Positions 11,782-24,741 of a stretch of DNA of 64,000 bases are shown here, one piece after another. The notes under the pieces are model-generated. The model was not told the DNA's origin. It saw only the letters and a program-made list of their open reading frames with translations, and did no database searches. The position numbers and the translations under genes were made by a program. The stretch comes from Siderastrea radians (lineage: Eukaryota; Cnidaria; Anthozoa; Scleractinia; Rhizangiidae). Position 1 is the stretch's first letter, and each line of letters opens with the position of its first letter. The stretch covers positions 2,329,394-2,393,393 of the forward strand of contig OZ024891.1 in assembly GCA_964017195.1 (NCBI GenBank), in the 5' to 3' direction.

Positions 11782-13267
11782 AGCTAATGAAGAAATATTT
11801 CTTTTTATATTTCTTTCTAAAAGTATCATTTTCATGTATTTTAATTGAAACTTCAGATGTTCTATTCTATTCTACTCTAATTTCTTCAAAAGAGCTTCGT
11901 ATGATGAGAAATGTGTTTCAATATCAGATGAGAGTTTCAGTTGTGCTTGAGAAAACAAATTTCTAATTTGGTCTTGGTGAAGAATTTCCACGATATTTTC
12001 TGTTTTTTTTAAGGTTTATTAATCATGGTAATTTTGTGTTACTTAATTACTACCCATTCCTAATAAAATTGTGCAGATCAATTACAACATTTTAAATCAG
12101 CTTGGAAAAACAAACAAACTTTCAGGCATATCCGTGCGTGGAATAAATGAACAAAAATAAACAGAATAATTATGCTATTTTTAGATGTTGGTCTATCACG
12201 GGAAGGAGAAATCTCTTTTAGCAACATGGCGACATACTAACGTTCAGGACTAACTTCTTACAATTAATGATGTCGACGCATTTTTATCAGATAACGTTTG
12301 CTGATTTACGATTTTATTGACTTATTTAACAAGTTTGCTCTAGAAACACAAACTACATATAAATTATCATGTTTGCATATAAATAGTTCCAAGACAAATT
12401 AAAACCTATCTTTTGACGTCATCAATGCAACTACCTATTTGCCCAATACGTCATAGTGCCCGCCTTAACTCAGTTGTTGCGTCACAAATCTTATTTTAGC
12501 AGAAAGAGAGTCCAAAAAGAAACCTACCGGATTTCTAAAACAGTTTATGCTGCTCCTAAATTATTAAACCCTGTGTTTGGAAATCAATCATTTTATTGAC
12601 AACAAGACAGAAAAACGTGAAGGCTTTTTAGGCCATATCTTCGAAAATAAATCTCTATTAGAAAATCACATGTTTATGCACATTTACCTGTCTTTATTTC
12701 ATTTCCCATAAGCATCCAACTTCAAAGTGATTTCTTTCGTACACGACGTTCTTTCGACCTTACATTAAAGCAACAAACATTTTTCACGACTCAGAAGACC
12801 ATGCTTTTAGTATCATTCCTTGTGCTGCACAAAACAGATATAAAATAATTGAAGATCCAGTTGTTTTCAAACATTAGGTAGAATTTGCAAAAAATGTGAT
12901 AATAAAGCCGCTTTTCACTGATTCCTTTGCTTCCATCGAAAGTAACAAAACACAATAACGAAGGACAAAGCTTTTTAGTGTCCAAAACAGTAGTCCAAGC
13001 TTTAAGGTTCGAGGGTCAAGTTTTTAATATTCACTGGAGGAACTTCTTTTCTCAAGTGAAATCTTTTTCTCAGCAAAAGAAGGCAAATATTTCAGTGGAA
13101 GTTCTCTAGTTTCATAAAGTTTAGAAAAAACTCTGTCTCCAACTGAAGTGAATAAAATTCTAAGATACTTGACTTTGTTATAATTTTTGCTTTTTCCAAT
13201 GATGTAATGTGATTCTGTAATGTGATTCTGTGTTCCTCTCACCTCAGCAATGTGCAGGGAACAAATG

Positions 13268-13397
13268 GAGTTAAAAATAGGAGGTAACGGATTTAACTTC
13301 CGTTCATGTAGCTGGAGTCGACTAGAACACGCTTTGTCCAGCTGGGAAGATCTTCCTTGTTGATTACGGAATTAATTAGAGAAAAAAAGTATAAAAA
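13268..13397 (+). promoter_or_regulatory. Promoter of the 14.4-kb gene (shared block plus TATA)
   Basis: Contains GAGTTAAAAATAGGA, GGATTTAACTTCCGTTCATG, a 12-bp palindrome GGAAGATCTTCC (13345-13356) and TATAAAAA at 13390-13397. The whole segment is closely conserved at 23849, 28646 and 37201. A non-coding first exon follows, ending at a GTAAGC donor at 13489. Confidence 0.7.
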
Positions 13398-14175
13398 TCT
13401 CGCCTGAGCTGACTTGAAGCTCTGACGAGTCTGAAGCTTACGAAGTGAACTAAGGAACTGGAACTTGAATCAGTCATTAACTTGAAAGGTAAGCAGGAAC
13501 ATCTAAAGTTGCCCGAAAGAAGAGAATTGATTCAATTCACCAAGTTTATGCAACATTAAATTAGCACTGTGATACGGCGTGTTTAGCTCAGTATTACTTA
13601 GAATAAGCTCATCCCTGAAAATCGTTTTAAACTACAGCCTTCTATATGGGTTAGCTTTTAGGCATCTCCGCTTGACTGACAAACTCTAATTCAAAAAGTG
13701 GCACTGAAGAGTGGCAAAAGATAAAAGTTAGCTAAGTATTTCAGTACTAAACTAAAGACCTTAAGTTGTTTCACAAACCGCTGAATTTCTAAGTGTTCTA
13801 ACGTCTTTTTTTTGGTCTGTTATTAATCAATTGGAAATGACTTACGCTGTAACAGTAAATTGAAATTGATCGGAAGTGAATCAAACTTCGCGTTCAAGAC
13901 TTAAGACCTCAAAAAATCCCCCAAAATGTTTTATTGGATTGTGAAAGTAGGTTTGGGAAGAGTGAATTCAATTTTCTTTCTTCCAACTGTGTCCCTTTCT
14001 AATATATAGCTCCGCAGTAAGACACACACAAAAAAAATTATAAGCAGTAGTAAACCATTATAATTATTAACTTATAATCTTTTTGTTCATTTAATTTCAT
14101 CAGCTACTATATTCTACGTAGGTCTTCAATTATCAGAGCGAAAACCTTCAAGAAAGCGTCAGAGAAGATTACAGG

Positions 14176-14193
14176 ATGAATATTAGGACGAAT
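14176..14193 (+). CDS. Leader coding exon of the 14.4-kb paralogue (MNIRTN)
   Basis: Exon 14122-14193 starts after an AG acceptor, carries 5' UTR, then ATG and six codons in all, ending at donor AAT/GTAAGT. It matches the leader exons at 24742 and 29530. Confidence 0.65.
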
Positions 14194-14358
14194 GTAAGTA
14201 AACTACAACAAAGTGATAAAAGAAACAAATAGCACTGCTTGATTCTTCAGTCCGCACTCACTCCTGACCTAGTCCTGACCTCAAAGGTAACGGTTGTAAG
14301 CCAAGAGCATATCCAAATCTTCCTTACAGTCTAATAGTATTTGACGTTTTCTTTTCAG

Positions 14359-14895
14359 ATTTTAGCCGCTCTTCGTATACCTCAGTACCTTGGCCCATCG
14401 ATTGTCCTTGGAAGACCACGTGTCACAGAGGAAACAAATGAAGATGACATGCGTAAAAGATTGCGTGACAATTACTTGGAAAGTGCTGTACACAAGTTCA
14501 GAAAACTCCTGCGGGTGCCTTCAAGTAGCAGTTTACACGTCTTGTTAGACAAAGAGACAAATGGTGGCCATATGGAGAGAATTAAGAGAGATCTCTTCTC
14601 CACGAACCCCTGCTACAAGCATGGGTCGTATAAGAAACGCTGAATGTCCAATAACGTATTGACTTACTCTATTGAATGTAAATCCAGCACTAACACAGAG
14701 TACTTCAGTTCGATAACTCGATACACATTTGCAAAGTGCACTGAAACGAAAGTCTTTTACCCCAGCATCGGAGAAGCATTGGTACAGGACTGCAAGTGTG
14801 CTTCACAAAACACCAGCTGTATTGTCGATCCGTGTAATAAAGTAAGCAGTATAAACTGTGAACAGTGTACTGCTGTCCAGTTGAGATCCAAGTAA
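14359..14895 (+). pseudogene. Diverged prepropeptide paralogue with an in-frame TGA
   Basis: The exon opens after acceptor CTTTTCAG in phase 0 with the leader. It encodes a charged propeptide whose end, RIKRD, is a good furin-type site, then NPCYKHGSYKKR and a TGA at 14641-14643. The same frame continues without another stop for 83 codons to TAA at 14893-14895, and this part keeps family-like cysteines (IEC, AKC, an internal DCKC) plus an extra Cys-rich tail. The signal peptide is weaker than in the other copies. Alternatives to a dead gene are stop readthrough or recoding, or a cryptic 60-nt intron (14628-14687, GT...AG, length divisible by three) that would remove the stop. The leader and promoter are intact. 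Confidence 0.55.
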
Positions 14896-15627
14896 AGCTA
14901 TATATCTTGAATAGTTTTGTGATGGAAAAATCAAGAAAGCGAAATGTAGTATGTTAAGGGTGTATGGTTACACCGTCTTCATGCAATATGAGTAATCGGG
15001 GCGCGGTTACAGAGCCTTCTCTCGCGTCTCAGTCCCCCCGCGTCTCTGTTTCAGAAGATAACGTGATTCCCTCATCGCGATAAACGACCGATAGCCTATT
15101 ATACATTCAGTTGAGATAAACCATTCTGTTCGACGCTGCCCCTCAAGGTTACGATTTTTTTAGCCGTTTTAGACTTAAACAGAAGACTGATTTTGAGCAC
15201 TCTGGTCGACAAAAGGTATAGCTTACCATCTTCTGGTCCGAAGAGGTCACCTCCCTACCCCCCCCCCCCCCCCGAACAATGACCCGGGAGTATTCTACTA
15301 TCAGACTTCCACGATTTCCTTGCGCATGCACTCTTAGCATCGTCATAACTTGTAACAATTACAAACCGTAACAACGGAAGAAAACAAATTGAAGAATTAC
15401 AACGTGACGTCCATTTGGGACGACAATGTATGTGAAAATGCGGCTCTGAAAGACAATAATGTAATTTTTTTTTAAATTTAAAATTGACAAGATGTCGATT
15501 TGACGTCAAATAAACATACATTCAAATGGTTAAGCCGTTAATTAATATTCTTGCGTCATTACATAAGACATCCTAGTCTACAGGTGTACTCAACTCATTT
15601 AAGTTGACTTCACTAGTTAAGTAGAGT

Positions 15628-15817
15628 CTGATTCTCAGACGACCCGAGGTTGCTGTAGTCTCCTACTGAGCCGTCATTAGTGGTCGTCACGCAACGCTCC
15701 TCTGCTACCGTTGCGTGGTGACCACTAATAATGCCTGCGTATGAGACTAAAGTCGCTGTCTACTATTTCCTCCTAAGGGAGAGACAAGCGAACGACCTCG
15801 GACCGTCTGAGAATCAG
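15628..15817. mobile_element. Foldback MITE
   Basis: An imperfect palindrome of about 190 bp: outer arms CTGATTCTCAGAC and GTCTGAGAATCAG, inner arms including the GTTGCGTG / CACGCAAC pair near 15700. Confidence 0.65.
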
Positions 15818-16861
15818 GCGACACCTTATGTAGTGACGTCCCCAAAATCACACTCTTCCATTCTCTTACCCTTTCTCGCTCCAGGCTTCGCGCGGACAAC
15901 GCGAGTAAAGCAAACTCTTTGGAATTAGGATATGTCGCTAAGACTCCTTAATGGTTCTCTAATCCCAGATTTCTAGCCGATCTGAATGGATCCGGATTGT
16001 CATCAGTATCAATCTGTTTCCTGGAGCCCGTGCTACCCTGCGTAATGGGTTCCATTGAATAAGGATAACGCAGATTAACGGTTTTGGAACGAGAGTGGAT
16101 CCGGATCGATTGGTTTAGAATACGCTTGCGTAGTAATACGCAGATTGATGCACAGGTCATACCAATACTGGAATATCCCGCCTAATCTAAACAAAACTGA
16201 CTGCAAAGCTGACGTGCTCATGACGACAGAAGGGCTGGACCTACTGGTCGATATTTCAACTCTGAACACAACCAGTCTCCCTCGCTCTTAATCCATGCTT
16301 AAAAAAACCAACGAAAGCCCCTTAGCTTAGTTATCCTTTTAAGTTCTTTTTTCCACTGATCAGATAATCAGAAGCGGCACTAGAGTGAGGCGTGGGATGT
16401 TCAACCTGACGTCACCCAGCTTCACACAGGCACGTGTAAAAAAAGCAATTTGGCAAGGCTGTAAAAGGACCACCTTCCCGTGATAGTAGGGAGGATGCTG
16501 AACTTTACTGTTACTCATAGAGTTGAAGTCCCTAGTAGCTTTGTTCTTTCTCTTTAAAACTTCAGCTTTGTTCGGCTGTGGACAGTTTGCCGCGTCGGGG
16601 AAATGAGCCCACATTCCAGCCCCAAACGTAACGCGGTCTTCTCGCAGTGGAAGAAAACCAGATCCGAGGGGAGCCTAATTAATTATATATCACACTCGTT
16701 GCATAGAGGATGCAACGTATTCTTGCCCCTTGTTAAGACCGGGAACAACCGCGAAATAACCCGTAAACAGGCTCTTTGTGTGGTGTAGGGCGCAAGGAAA
16801 AAGTCGAGCGGAGAGAACGGACTGCGCAACCCCCAACTAGGAGGGCTTCACTGTTCACTGG

Positions 16862-16921
16862 CATTCTCGACTCCAGAGCCTTCGGTCGTTGATTTAGATA
16901 AGAGCCCTGGGGTCGAGAATG
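16862..16921. repeat. Short inverted repeat (CATTCTCGACTCCAGAGC)
   Basis: Arms at 16862-16880 and 16903-16921 pair with few mismatches around a ~20-bp loop. It looks like the tip of a miniature element; no target duplication identified. Confidence 0.5.
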
Positions 16922-16960
16922 TGTTCACGATGTATCCTACGTCAGTTGACTCAGGATAAT

Positions 16961-17810
16961 TAATATGTACAAATGTGCTTCTGTCTTTTGCGGAAGCAGT
17001 TCAGTTTGTACATGCATCTCAGGGGTGAGCTAAATTATTCGAGGCCGCTGTTTTCGTCGAATTCGACCCTGTTGGAGTCACACCTACAATCGTTGTCATT
17101 AGACCTTGGGACACTTGTCAACATTTCTATGACAAATATGAAAATTCTATACCTCCACTGTTATAAGAAGACTTTCACAACTGTTGTTAGGTGTTTATGC
17201 CCCCCTCCCCTTCACCTCCCCAAACAATGTTGAAGATTAGTTTTCACTTTCAACACCCGACTTCAACATGACGCTAGGGGAACGTGAACTGAAGAAAGTG
17301 TCCCAAGACTACTCACCAACATTGTAGGACTCATTGAGCAAAATCTAATGAAATGTGGAAGAATGGAAAGTCCATTTATTGTCATTTCGATCTACCGAAT
17401 TGGAATTTTACTATGCTGGGAAGTCGGAAAAGGAACTAAAAAGGACGTAACCTTATACTTCCGGGATTGAAAGTTGTCTTTAGCATTCTTCGGAGTTTAG
17501 AAAAAAAAAACCAAAAACTAGTTCAAATGGCCCCCTTTCTCGGGAGATTTTCGAACTTTGGAAAGTGGAATTTTCGGCAATCTTCCAAAGGAAGTTCGCG
17601 ATAGATCATGGGGACCGTAGTAACGGCAATACACACGGTCAAGAAAACTCAACTTGCTGGTGAATGATTCCTGTAGTACAGTCTTTTTGGTGACTCCTAG
17701 GGCATTAAATTGAGCGTTTTAATTTTTTTCAGGGTACTGTCTTTAATTATTTCATTTTATTAGTATAGTGGCCAACATGTGACAATAAATTAGCTCATCC
17801 CTTATCATAC
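16961..17810. other. Duplicated 3' flank of the 18.0-kb pseudogene
   Basis: Positions 16965-17340 match 6070-6420 and 17480-17810 match 7480-7850. This marks the left part of the second minus/plus unit. No gene. Confidence 0.6.
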
Positions 17811-18001
17811 TTTATTAGTGTACAAGTGAAAAACTTCTTAAGTAAACTATATTACATTTCCTCTGTATTTTATTACTAGAACAATCATCCTCCTTAAATT
17901 TCGTGTCTTAGCTTTTCCACTTTCTCTCGCAAGTTTTAAATCTTCTCGATATATCCAACAAGTTGGCAATAAACATACCTTCGCGGGGAGGAGGGAGGAG
18001 C

Positions 18002-18440
18002 TTAATTTAGGGGACAATTTTTGCTACATTGACAACCTATCGGTATTTTACTACAATTGAAGTTTGAATATGGCCAGCCCTCTACTGGTTTACAACAGGG
18101 GGGGGCACTGTTGTTAGACTGCAGAAAGTATGTTGTCTTTTACAATGGAATATGTCAACATAACGTCCTCTGCAATCATCTTTTTGCCAAACAGTGTGCG
18201 ATACGCATTGCCAATCTCTCCTGGCAGTGCGATGATGCGCAGACGGTCTTTCCAGAACCTTGTCCAAAGCACTTGTGACGTCACTCTCTTGGTTAACGCT
18301 CTCCTCTGGTTGAAAGGCATCGCCTGAAGCTGGGTCTCTTGGTCACGTGATTGCTGATTGTTGGTCTGTTTCTTGAGGAAAGCAGGTTTAGTGATTCCCG
18401 GGCTAAAACGGTTCAAGATGAGAGTGATGGATAAAAGTAT
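18002..18440 (-). pseudogene. Prepropeptide pseudogene, 10-Cys type
   Basis: Close paralogue of gene 2. Three lesions are visible. The intron acceptor AG is GG (18441-18442). One T is missing near 18324 in the propeptide, shifting the frame. A run of eight G (18098-18105) replaces GGGAGG, adding two bases just at the PPCC region. The C-terminal codons to TAA at 18002-18004 are still recognisable. The AATAAA signal (17811-17816, minus), leader exon and TATA box persist, so transcription may continue. Confidence 0.85.
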
Positions 18441-18683
18441 CCGTTGAAACAAACAGAAAGAAATTAAAAAGCAATAGAGGAATTACACTAAAGATAAGAA
18501 GGGATAAATGTATATTTTCTACCAGCAGACTGCCTTCATATTTGATGACAATGATTTGACGAAGAAACACATTTACATCTACCGCCAAAAGGCTCCTTTC
18601 TTAACTGTTTGATTTGTGGCAATTATATGTTAGGATGTACAGCAAAGCAATCTTATGAGAGCTGTATAATTTTTGACTTTTTG

Positions 18684-18752
<69 letters not shown>
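18684..18752. repeat. (TCAA)n tetranucleotide microsatellite
   Basis: About 17 units in the intron of the pseudogene. The paralogous intron of gene 2 (around 8700) has no such expansion. Confidence 0.9.
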
Positions 18753-19146
18753 CTAATATAAACACACTGCTAGGCACTTAGTTGTGCTAGTCTCAGTCTA
18801 CCATAAAAAATTAATCAATTTTCTAACATCAGTATTCTTTAGATGGAGTGGATTCATTTGCAGCATACGAGTATAGTTGTCGCAATAGCATATGTTCAGA
18901 ATATATCACCCTTCCTAAATTTGCACACATTTTTAATATCGTGGACTGATTTGTTTGTTAATTCTTCACAATTGTATTGTAAACTAACGTAATGCTTATA
19001 GATCGTTAAATTATCTGAGTGTTTAAATTAAAGAGGTTCCGTCCAGGTCCGTTGGCGAATACAATCATGTGGTCAGTATTACCAAAAAAAAGGGTACCAA
19101 ACAGAAACAACTGAGGCAAAGTACATTCTGTCTTTTAAATACTTAC

Positions 19147-19164
19147 CTTCGTCATAAACTTCAT
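19147..19164 (-). pseudogene. Leader exon of the 18.0-kb pseudogene (MKFMTK)
   Basis: ATG plus five codons and an intact AAG/GTAAGT donor on the minus strand; a single residue change from gene 2. Confidence 0.7.
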
Positions 19165-19259
19165 ACTGAAAATTTCTTTTTTGAGATGCTTGTCCTCAGT
19201 GATTTATTCTATTCTGGCAACTTGCAAGTTTTGAAATCAAGTATAGCCTCCTATCCCCA

Positions 19260-19266
19260 TTTTATA
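19260..19266 (-). promoter_or_regulatory. TATA box of the 18.0-kb pseudogene
   Basis: Minus-strand CTATAAAATG, identical core to genes 1 and 2. Confidence 0.6.
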
Positions 19267-22200
19267 GCTGTGTATTAATGACTCTAAAATAATTCTGCAT
19301 TGACAGTATTTTAGACTGTCAGAGAAACGGCAGAAAGGGAAGCAAATTACGTACTTATATAGCAGTAATTTCAAGTGATATGATTTTACTGATTTCGATT
19401 GAAAAGAGATTGTCGGATATTAGGGTAGTTCGCTAACAGGAAAAATAAAATTGAAAACTTTAAATAAGCGTATTTGTGGGGGACCGTTGTCAACGACTTT
19501 CTTTTCAATAAAAAATCGGAACACTATTGTTTTTACAGTAACCAGTCTTAACCGTGAGTCCACCCAAGATGACTTTCGAAGCGGTTCGAAACTCAGGTTG
19601 GTGACGTAAAAAGTGTTTCTTTCCAGTGGAATGATAGCTTGCTATTTACTGAACTAGTATGTTCAGTCATTTCATCGTGCACGCAATTTCTGAATATGTT
19701 TGCCTTTCGCTCACAGATTTCATGTTGAAGGCAAACAATATCTAAGTAAATAGCATAGAATACTTACACTGACAGACCCAAGTGATTGTTTTTGGTTTAA
19801 ATATAAGGGGAAACATATCCCCACTACTTATATTGATGAGCTGAGCAAAATAAATCAGACATAATTTCTTAAATTTAAACTAGAGGACATTTAATATCCA
19901 GTTTTTGGTACACCTTGGAGGCCTGAATTCATTGTGGCTTTCCGCCGAGTTTAAAAGCATTTTAATACTTCCTATTCATTCTATTATTGTTATTAGGAAA
20001 ATCTTCCTGACTGAACGAAGGTGCGATTTTTCAAGACCCTATGGACAGAAGGAAGTTAACTAAGTGCTCAGTTATTTTCCATTTGTTCAAAGACTGCAGG
20101 CGGCCAGTTTGAGGGAATACTGATGATCTAAAGCTGTGGACAAAAAAAAATATCATCATAAAATGAAAGTATTTATTGAATTTGCAAGTTGCTTTGGGAT
20201 GATCCAGATCAGGATCAGTGATCCAAGATCACTCCTATCATGGTACATCAAAGGAACCGAGCGATCCTTGTCCAGAATGGATTCATCGGTTCCTTTGATG
20301 CCGCCGAGTAATCTTGGACCACTGTTCCTGATCTGGATAATCCGAAAGAAACGCACGTCCCCCACCCCCAAATTAAAAAAAAAAAAAATTTACAACTCCC
20401 TATCACAAATGGAACAAATACTTAGTCTACCGGGCAGAAAGGGAAATTAACTGGTTATTACAATCGTTGGATTTCCACGTGAAAAAAATGTCAAGCAGTA
20501 TACAAAGTGTAGTTGATTATATATTTCAATAACAATTTTTTCACACATCGTAATTTTTACTGACATTTTCTCCTTGTATAAATCCTGCTCGGTTTATGAC
20601 TATGTGGAAAAAGCGGATCTTAGCAAGGGGTATCAGAATCCAAAAAGAAAATCGGGGTAACGACGCATTTTTCAGAGATAATTAAGCTTAAATTTGGAAA
20701 GAAAATGCCATACATGTACATTCTTTGTATTTTAAAGCTTTTTTTTAGAATTATGGTTGCTTGTCTCTAAAACAAAAAAAAGGGGGGGGGGGCACCCAGA
20801 TTGGTGCCCGTCTATTAATTATTGACTTCAAATTTTAATTTTAATTCACCTTTAATTCTTAACAATTTTCAATTTTCTTAAAATTCATCAATTTCCCTCC
20901 CCCTTCTCTTTCTTTACGTTCACTTTAAAAATCGCGAAAAAGAATTCTCTCAGATTTACGGGAACTCGCACTATGATCCTATGATAGTATTTTTGGATTG
21001 AATGAAATCTCTTGGAGACAATTAAGAAAAAAGACTAAAACGTTCGAGAGAAAAGAATATTGAACTTATCACATGCCATGTTGTCGACTCGAGCAAGGTG
21101 TCACTTTCCCTTAACGCAAGCCAGGAAATTCTTTTCAGCCGGACGAAGCGTGTTTTAGAAAACTCCACCTACATTAACGGAAGTTAAATCTATTCTTTCC
21201 TATTCTTAGCTCGATTTCTTAACACCACTAAAGCAATAAGCGCACCTTATCTGTGAACACCAAGTTTCATGACGTCAATGGTAAAGGAATTATTATTGTT
21301 ATTAACAGCCTAAAGAATGATATATTTTGTGGGCTTTGCGGCTTTCCAGATAACATCATCTTCTATGTAAGAAAAGATTACATTTCTGACATTTATTGCT
21401 GAACTTTGTTAAGCGCGAATTTCCGCTTAAAGCCCACAAATTTTCGCCCGATTGAACTACAACGAATAGACTAGCTTTTCATAAAATAAAGAGCTGAATC
21501 CGAACCGGCTATAAGAAGGGAAGAAATCTCTGGTCTTGGTGTGGCACTGTTCAAGAATTTCAGTTTGATGCGTCTTTCAATGATATTAATTTTAGCTAAT
21601 GAAGGAATATTTCTTTTTTATATTTCTTTCTAAAAGTGCCACTTTCATGTATTTTAAATTGAAACTCCAGATATTCTATTCTTGTCTATTTCTTCAAAAG
21701 AGCTTCGTATGATGGGAAATGTGTTTCAGTATCAGATGAGTTTTTCAGTTGTGCTTGAGAAAACAAATTTCTCATTTAATTTCTTCTCTCTTGTTATATT
21801 ATTCACGTTCACAACACGGACGGGGTGTTTGTTTGTTTTTCCACCGGTCTGTAGATACTACAATGAATACGCACCATTCAGAAACAGGTTGGTAATATAA
21901 TCCCGGGCCAGGTTGCTCGATGGCTGGTTAACGCTAACCCGGGGTTAAAATTTAACGTAATTTCCCGTTTCTCTTATTCAAAGAAGTTTTCGTTGCAAAT
22001 TTCAAGTGGTTGATTGAAAGTAACCAAAGTCAAAACGTAGGGCATAACATTTTTCACAGGAATCCCTTACTTTTGGCTATAAAACTGAATTCAAAATTAA
22101 ACCTAAGCCTGAGTAAACTCAACCCTGCTTCGATCAACGGGGCGCTGGGGGTTAAATGTTCCCCGAACTCTCTCCTATCAGGGATTTCTGTGTTCGCTTA

Positions 22201-23848
22201 TCCCAGAAATAAAAATGGTCCCCATTGTCCTCGGAGAGACAAGCACTGTTTCCATGTGTACATCGTGTAAGTTAACAAAGCACAGAAAATTGCATGCAAT
22301 GATTTTTGTCGCTGACTAAGTCATCAGCCGGTCAAGTATCATAGAATTTCCACGATATTTTCTGTTGTTTTTTTAACGTTTATTAATCATGAAATTTTGT
22401 GTCACTTGTGCAGATCAATTACAACATTTTAAATCGGCTTGGAAAAACAAATAAACTCTTAGGCATATCCGTGCGTGGAATAAAAGAATAAAAATAGACG
22501 GAATAATTATGCTATTTTTAGATGTTGGTCTATCACGGGAAGGAGAAATCTCTTTTAGGAATACGGCGACATATATTAAGCGTTCAGGACTAACCTCGAC
22601 GCATTTTTATCTTGAGATAACGTTTACTGATTTAAGAATAAGATTTTATCAACTGATTTAACAAGTTTGTTCCATAAATACAAACTAGTTCCAAGACAAA
22701 TTAAAACCCTATCTTTTGACGTCATCAATTCTAGTACCTATCTGCGCAATAAGTCATAATGCTCGTCTTTACTCAGTTGTTGCGTCACAAATCTTATTTT
22801 AGCAGAAAGGTAGTCCCAAGAAACCTTCCGGAACTCTAAAACAGTTTATACTGCTCGTAAATTATTAAACTTTGAGTTTTTAAATCAATCATTTTATTGC
22901 CAACAAGAAAGAAAAACCTGAAAGCGTTTAAGGTCATATCTACGAAAACAAATCTCTGTTGGTAAATCACATGTTTATGCACATTTGCCTGTCTTTATTT
23001 CAATTCCTATAAGCGTCCAAATTCAAAGTGATTTCTTTCATACACGAGGTTCTTTCGACCTTAGATTAAAGCAACAAACATTATTCACGACTGAGAATAC
23101 TATTCTTTCAAAATGTATTGCGTTTCAAAATGCATATGGTTGCTTTTTTTTAAGAACTGTCTTTCATAATTCCAATGAAGAATATTGAAGAGTTTAGTAA
23201 ACATAAAATTTATTTCCCCCATTATCGGTTCCAAAATAGAAAGTGCCACGCTTTGATTAAACTCTGCATTATGCATGAGAAAGACACATTTGAGTTTTTA
23301 CATGCGCATAGCTGCAGAACTGTGTAGTAGTCAAGGACATGACAGGGCTCTGTGGTGTTTTGTTTGCACGAATGCTGTGCAAACCTTTTTGCAGCAGAGA
23401 GGTTTTTCGTATCATTCCTTATGTGTTGCACAAAACAGATATAAAATAATTGAAGATGTCTTTTCAAACATTAGGTAGAATGTGCAATAAATGTGATAAT
23501 AAAGCCGCTTTTCACTGATTCCTTGACTTCCATCAAAAGTAATAAGACACAATAACGAAGGAGAAAGCTTTTTCAGTGTCCAAAACAGTAGTTCAAGGTT
23601 TAACGTTCGAGGGTAAAGTGTTTAATATTCACCAGAGGAACTTCTTTTCTCAAGTGAAATCTTTTTCTCAGCAAAAGAAGGCTGTTATTTCAGTGGAAAT
23701 TATCTAGTTTCCTAAAGTTTAGAAAAAACTCTTTGTCCTCAGTAAAGTGAATGAAATTCTAAGGTACTTGACTTTGTTATCATTTGCTTTTTCCAATGAC
23801 AGGTGATTATGTGTTCCTCTCACCTTAGCAATGTGCAGGGAACAAATG
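19267..23848. other. Divergent intergenic region, second unit
   Basis: Colinear copy of 9260-13267 with MITE copy 2, inverted shared blocks at 20041-20079 and 21163-21216, a G-run near 20780, and about 0.45 kb at 21790-22330 that is absent from the first unit. No gene seen. Confidence 0.55.
20197..20343. mobile_element. MITE with ~38-bp inverted repeats, copy 2
   Basis: Begins GGATGATCCAGATCAGG and ends with the complement; paralogous to 10119-10273. Confidence 0.7.
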
Positions 23849-23977
23849 GAGTTAAAAATAGGACAGAACGGATTTAACTTCCGTTCATGTAGGTGGAGTC
23901 GAGTAGAACACGCTTTGTCCGGCTGGAAGATGTTCCTTGTTGATTACGGAATTAATTAGGGAAGAAAAGTATAAAAA
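23849..23977 (+). promoter_or_regulatory. Promoter of the 25.6-kb gene
   Basis: Shared block GAGTTAAAAATAGGACAG, AACTTCCGTTCATGTAGG, and TATAAAAA at 23970-23977. The palindrome reads GGAAGATGTTCC here. A non-coding exon follows to the donor at 24068; the second exon begins at 24687. Confidence 0.75.
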
Positions 23978-24741
23978 TCTCGCCTGAGCTGACTTGAAGT
24001 TATGTCGAGTTCAAGCTTACGAAGTGAACTAAGGAACTAGAACTTGAACCAGCCTTTAACTTAAAAGGTAAGCAGGAACATCTTTAAGTTGCCCGAAAGA
24101 AAAGAATTGATTTATTTCACCAATTTTATGCAACTTTAAATTAGCACTGTGATACAGCGTACTTAGCTCAGAAGAACTTATTACTTAGAATAAGCTCATC
24201 TCTCAAAATCGTTTTAAACTACACCCTTTTATATGGGTTAGCTTTTAGGCATCTCCGCTTGAAAACAAAACTTTAATCAGTTCAAAAAGTCTTACTGAAG
24301 AGTGATAAAAAATAAAACTGTTAGCTAAGTATTTACTAAACTAAAAAACTTTTGTTGTTTCTCAAACCGCTGAATTTCTGTGTTCTAACATCTTCAGGGA
24401 GGGGCTGTTATTAACCAATTGGAAATAACGTACCCTTGTAACAAATATTGATGAAGTGAATCAAACTTCACGTTCAAGACTTGAGGCCTAAAAAAATCCC
24501 CCCAAATGTGTTATTGGCTTGTGATGGTAGGTTTGAGAAGTGTGAATTCAATTTTCTTTCTTCCAACTGTGTCCCTTGCTAATACAAAGCTCCTCACAAA
24601 AAAATTTATAAGCACTAGTAAACCATTATAATTATTAACTTATAAACTTTTCGTTCATTTAATTTCATCAGCTGCTACATTATAAGTCTTCAATATTATC
24701 AGAGAGAAAACCTTCAAGAAAGTTTCAAAGAAGATTACAAG

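Larger units (their letters stand above)
9260..13267. other. Divergent intergenic region between gene 2 (minus) and the 14.4-kb gene (plus)
   Basis: No gene supported. It is colinear with 19267-23848 apart from insertions. Contents: inverted shared upstream blocks at 10037-10072 and 11161-11210, a MITE at 10119-10273, C-rich and G-run low-complexity tracts near 10288-10320 and 10710, and an inverted-pair insertion at 11578-11781 that is missing from the paralogous site. Confidence 0.6.
14896..16960. other. Intergenic region unique to the first minus/plus unit
   Basis: No gene seen. It has higher GC than its surroundings, a 16-C homopolymer (15258-15273), a foldback element (15628-15817), direct repeats GGATCCGGAT near 15990 and 16098, and a short hairpin (16862-16921). 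It has no counterpart downstream of the 25.6-kb gene. Confidence 0.5.

Noticed and set aside
22985..23478. Open frames of 67-81 codons shared with 27779-28275
   Set aside because: They are duplicated because the whole 4.8-kb unit is duplicated; no conservation in the 12.7- or 35.9-kb flanks.
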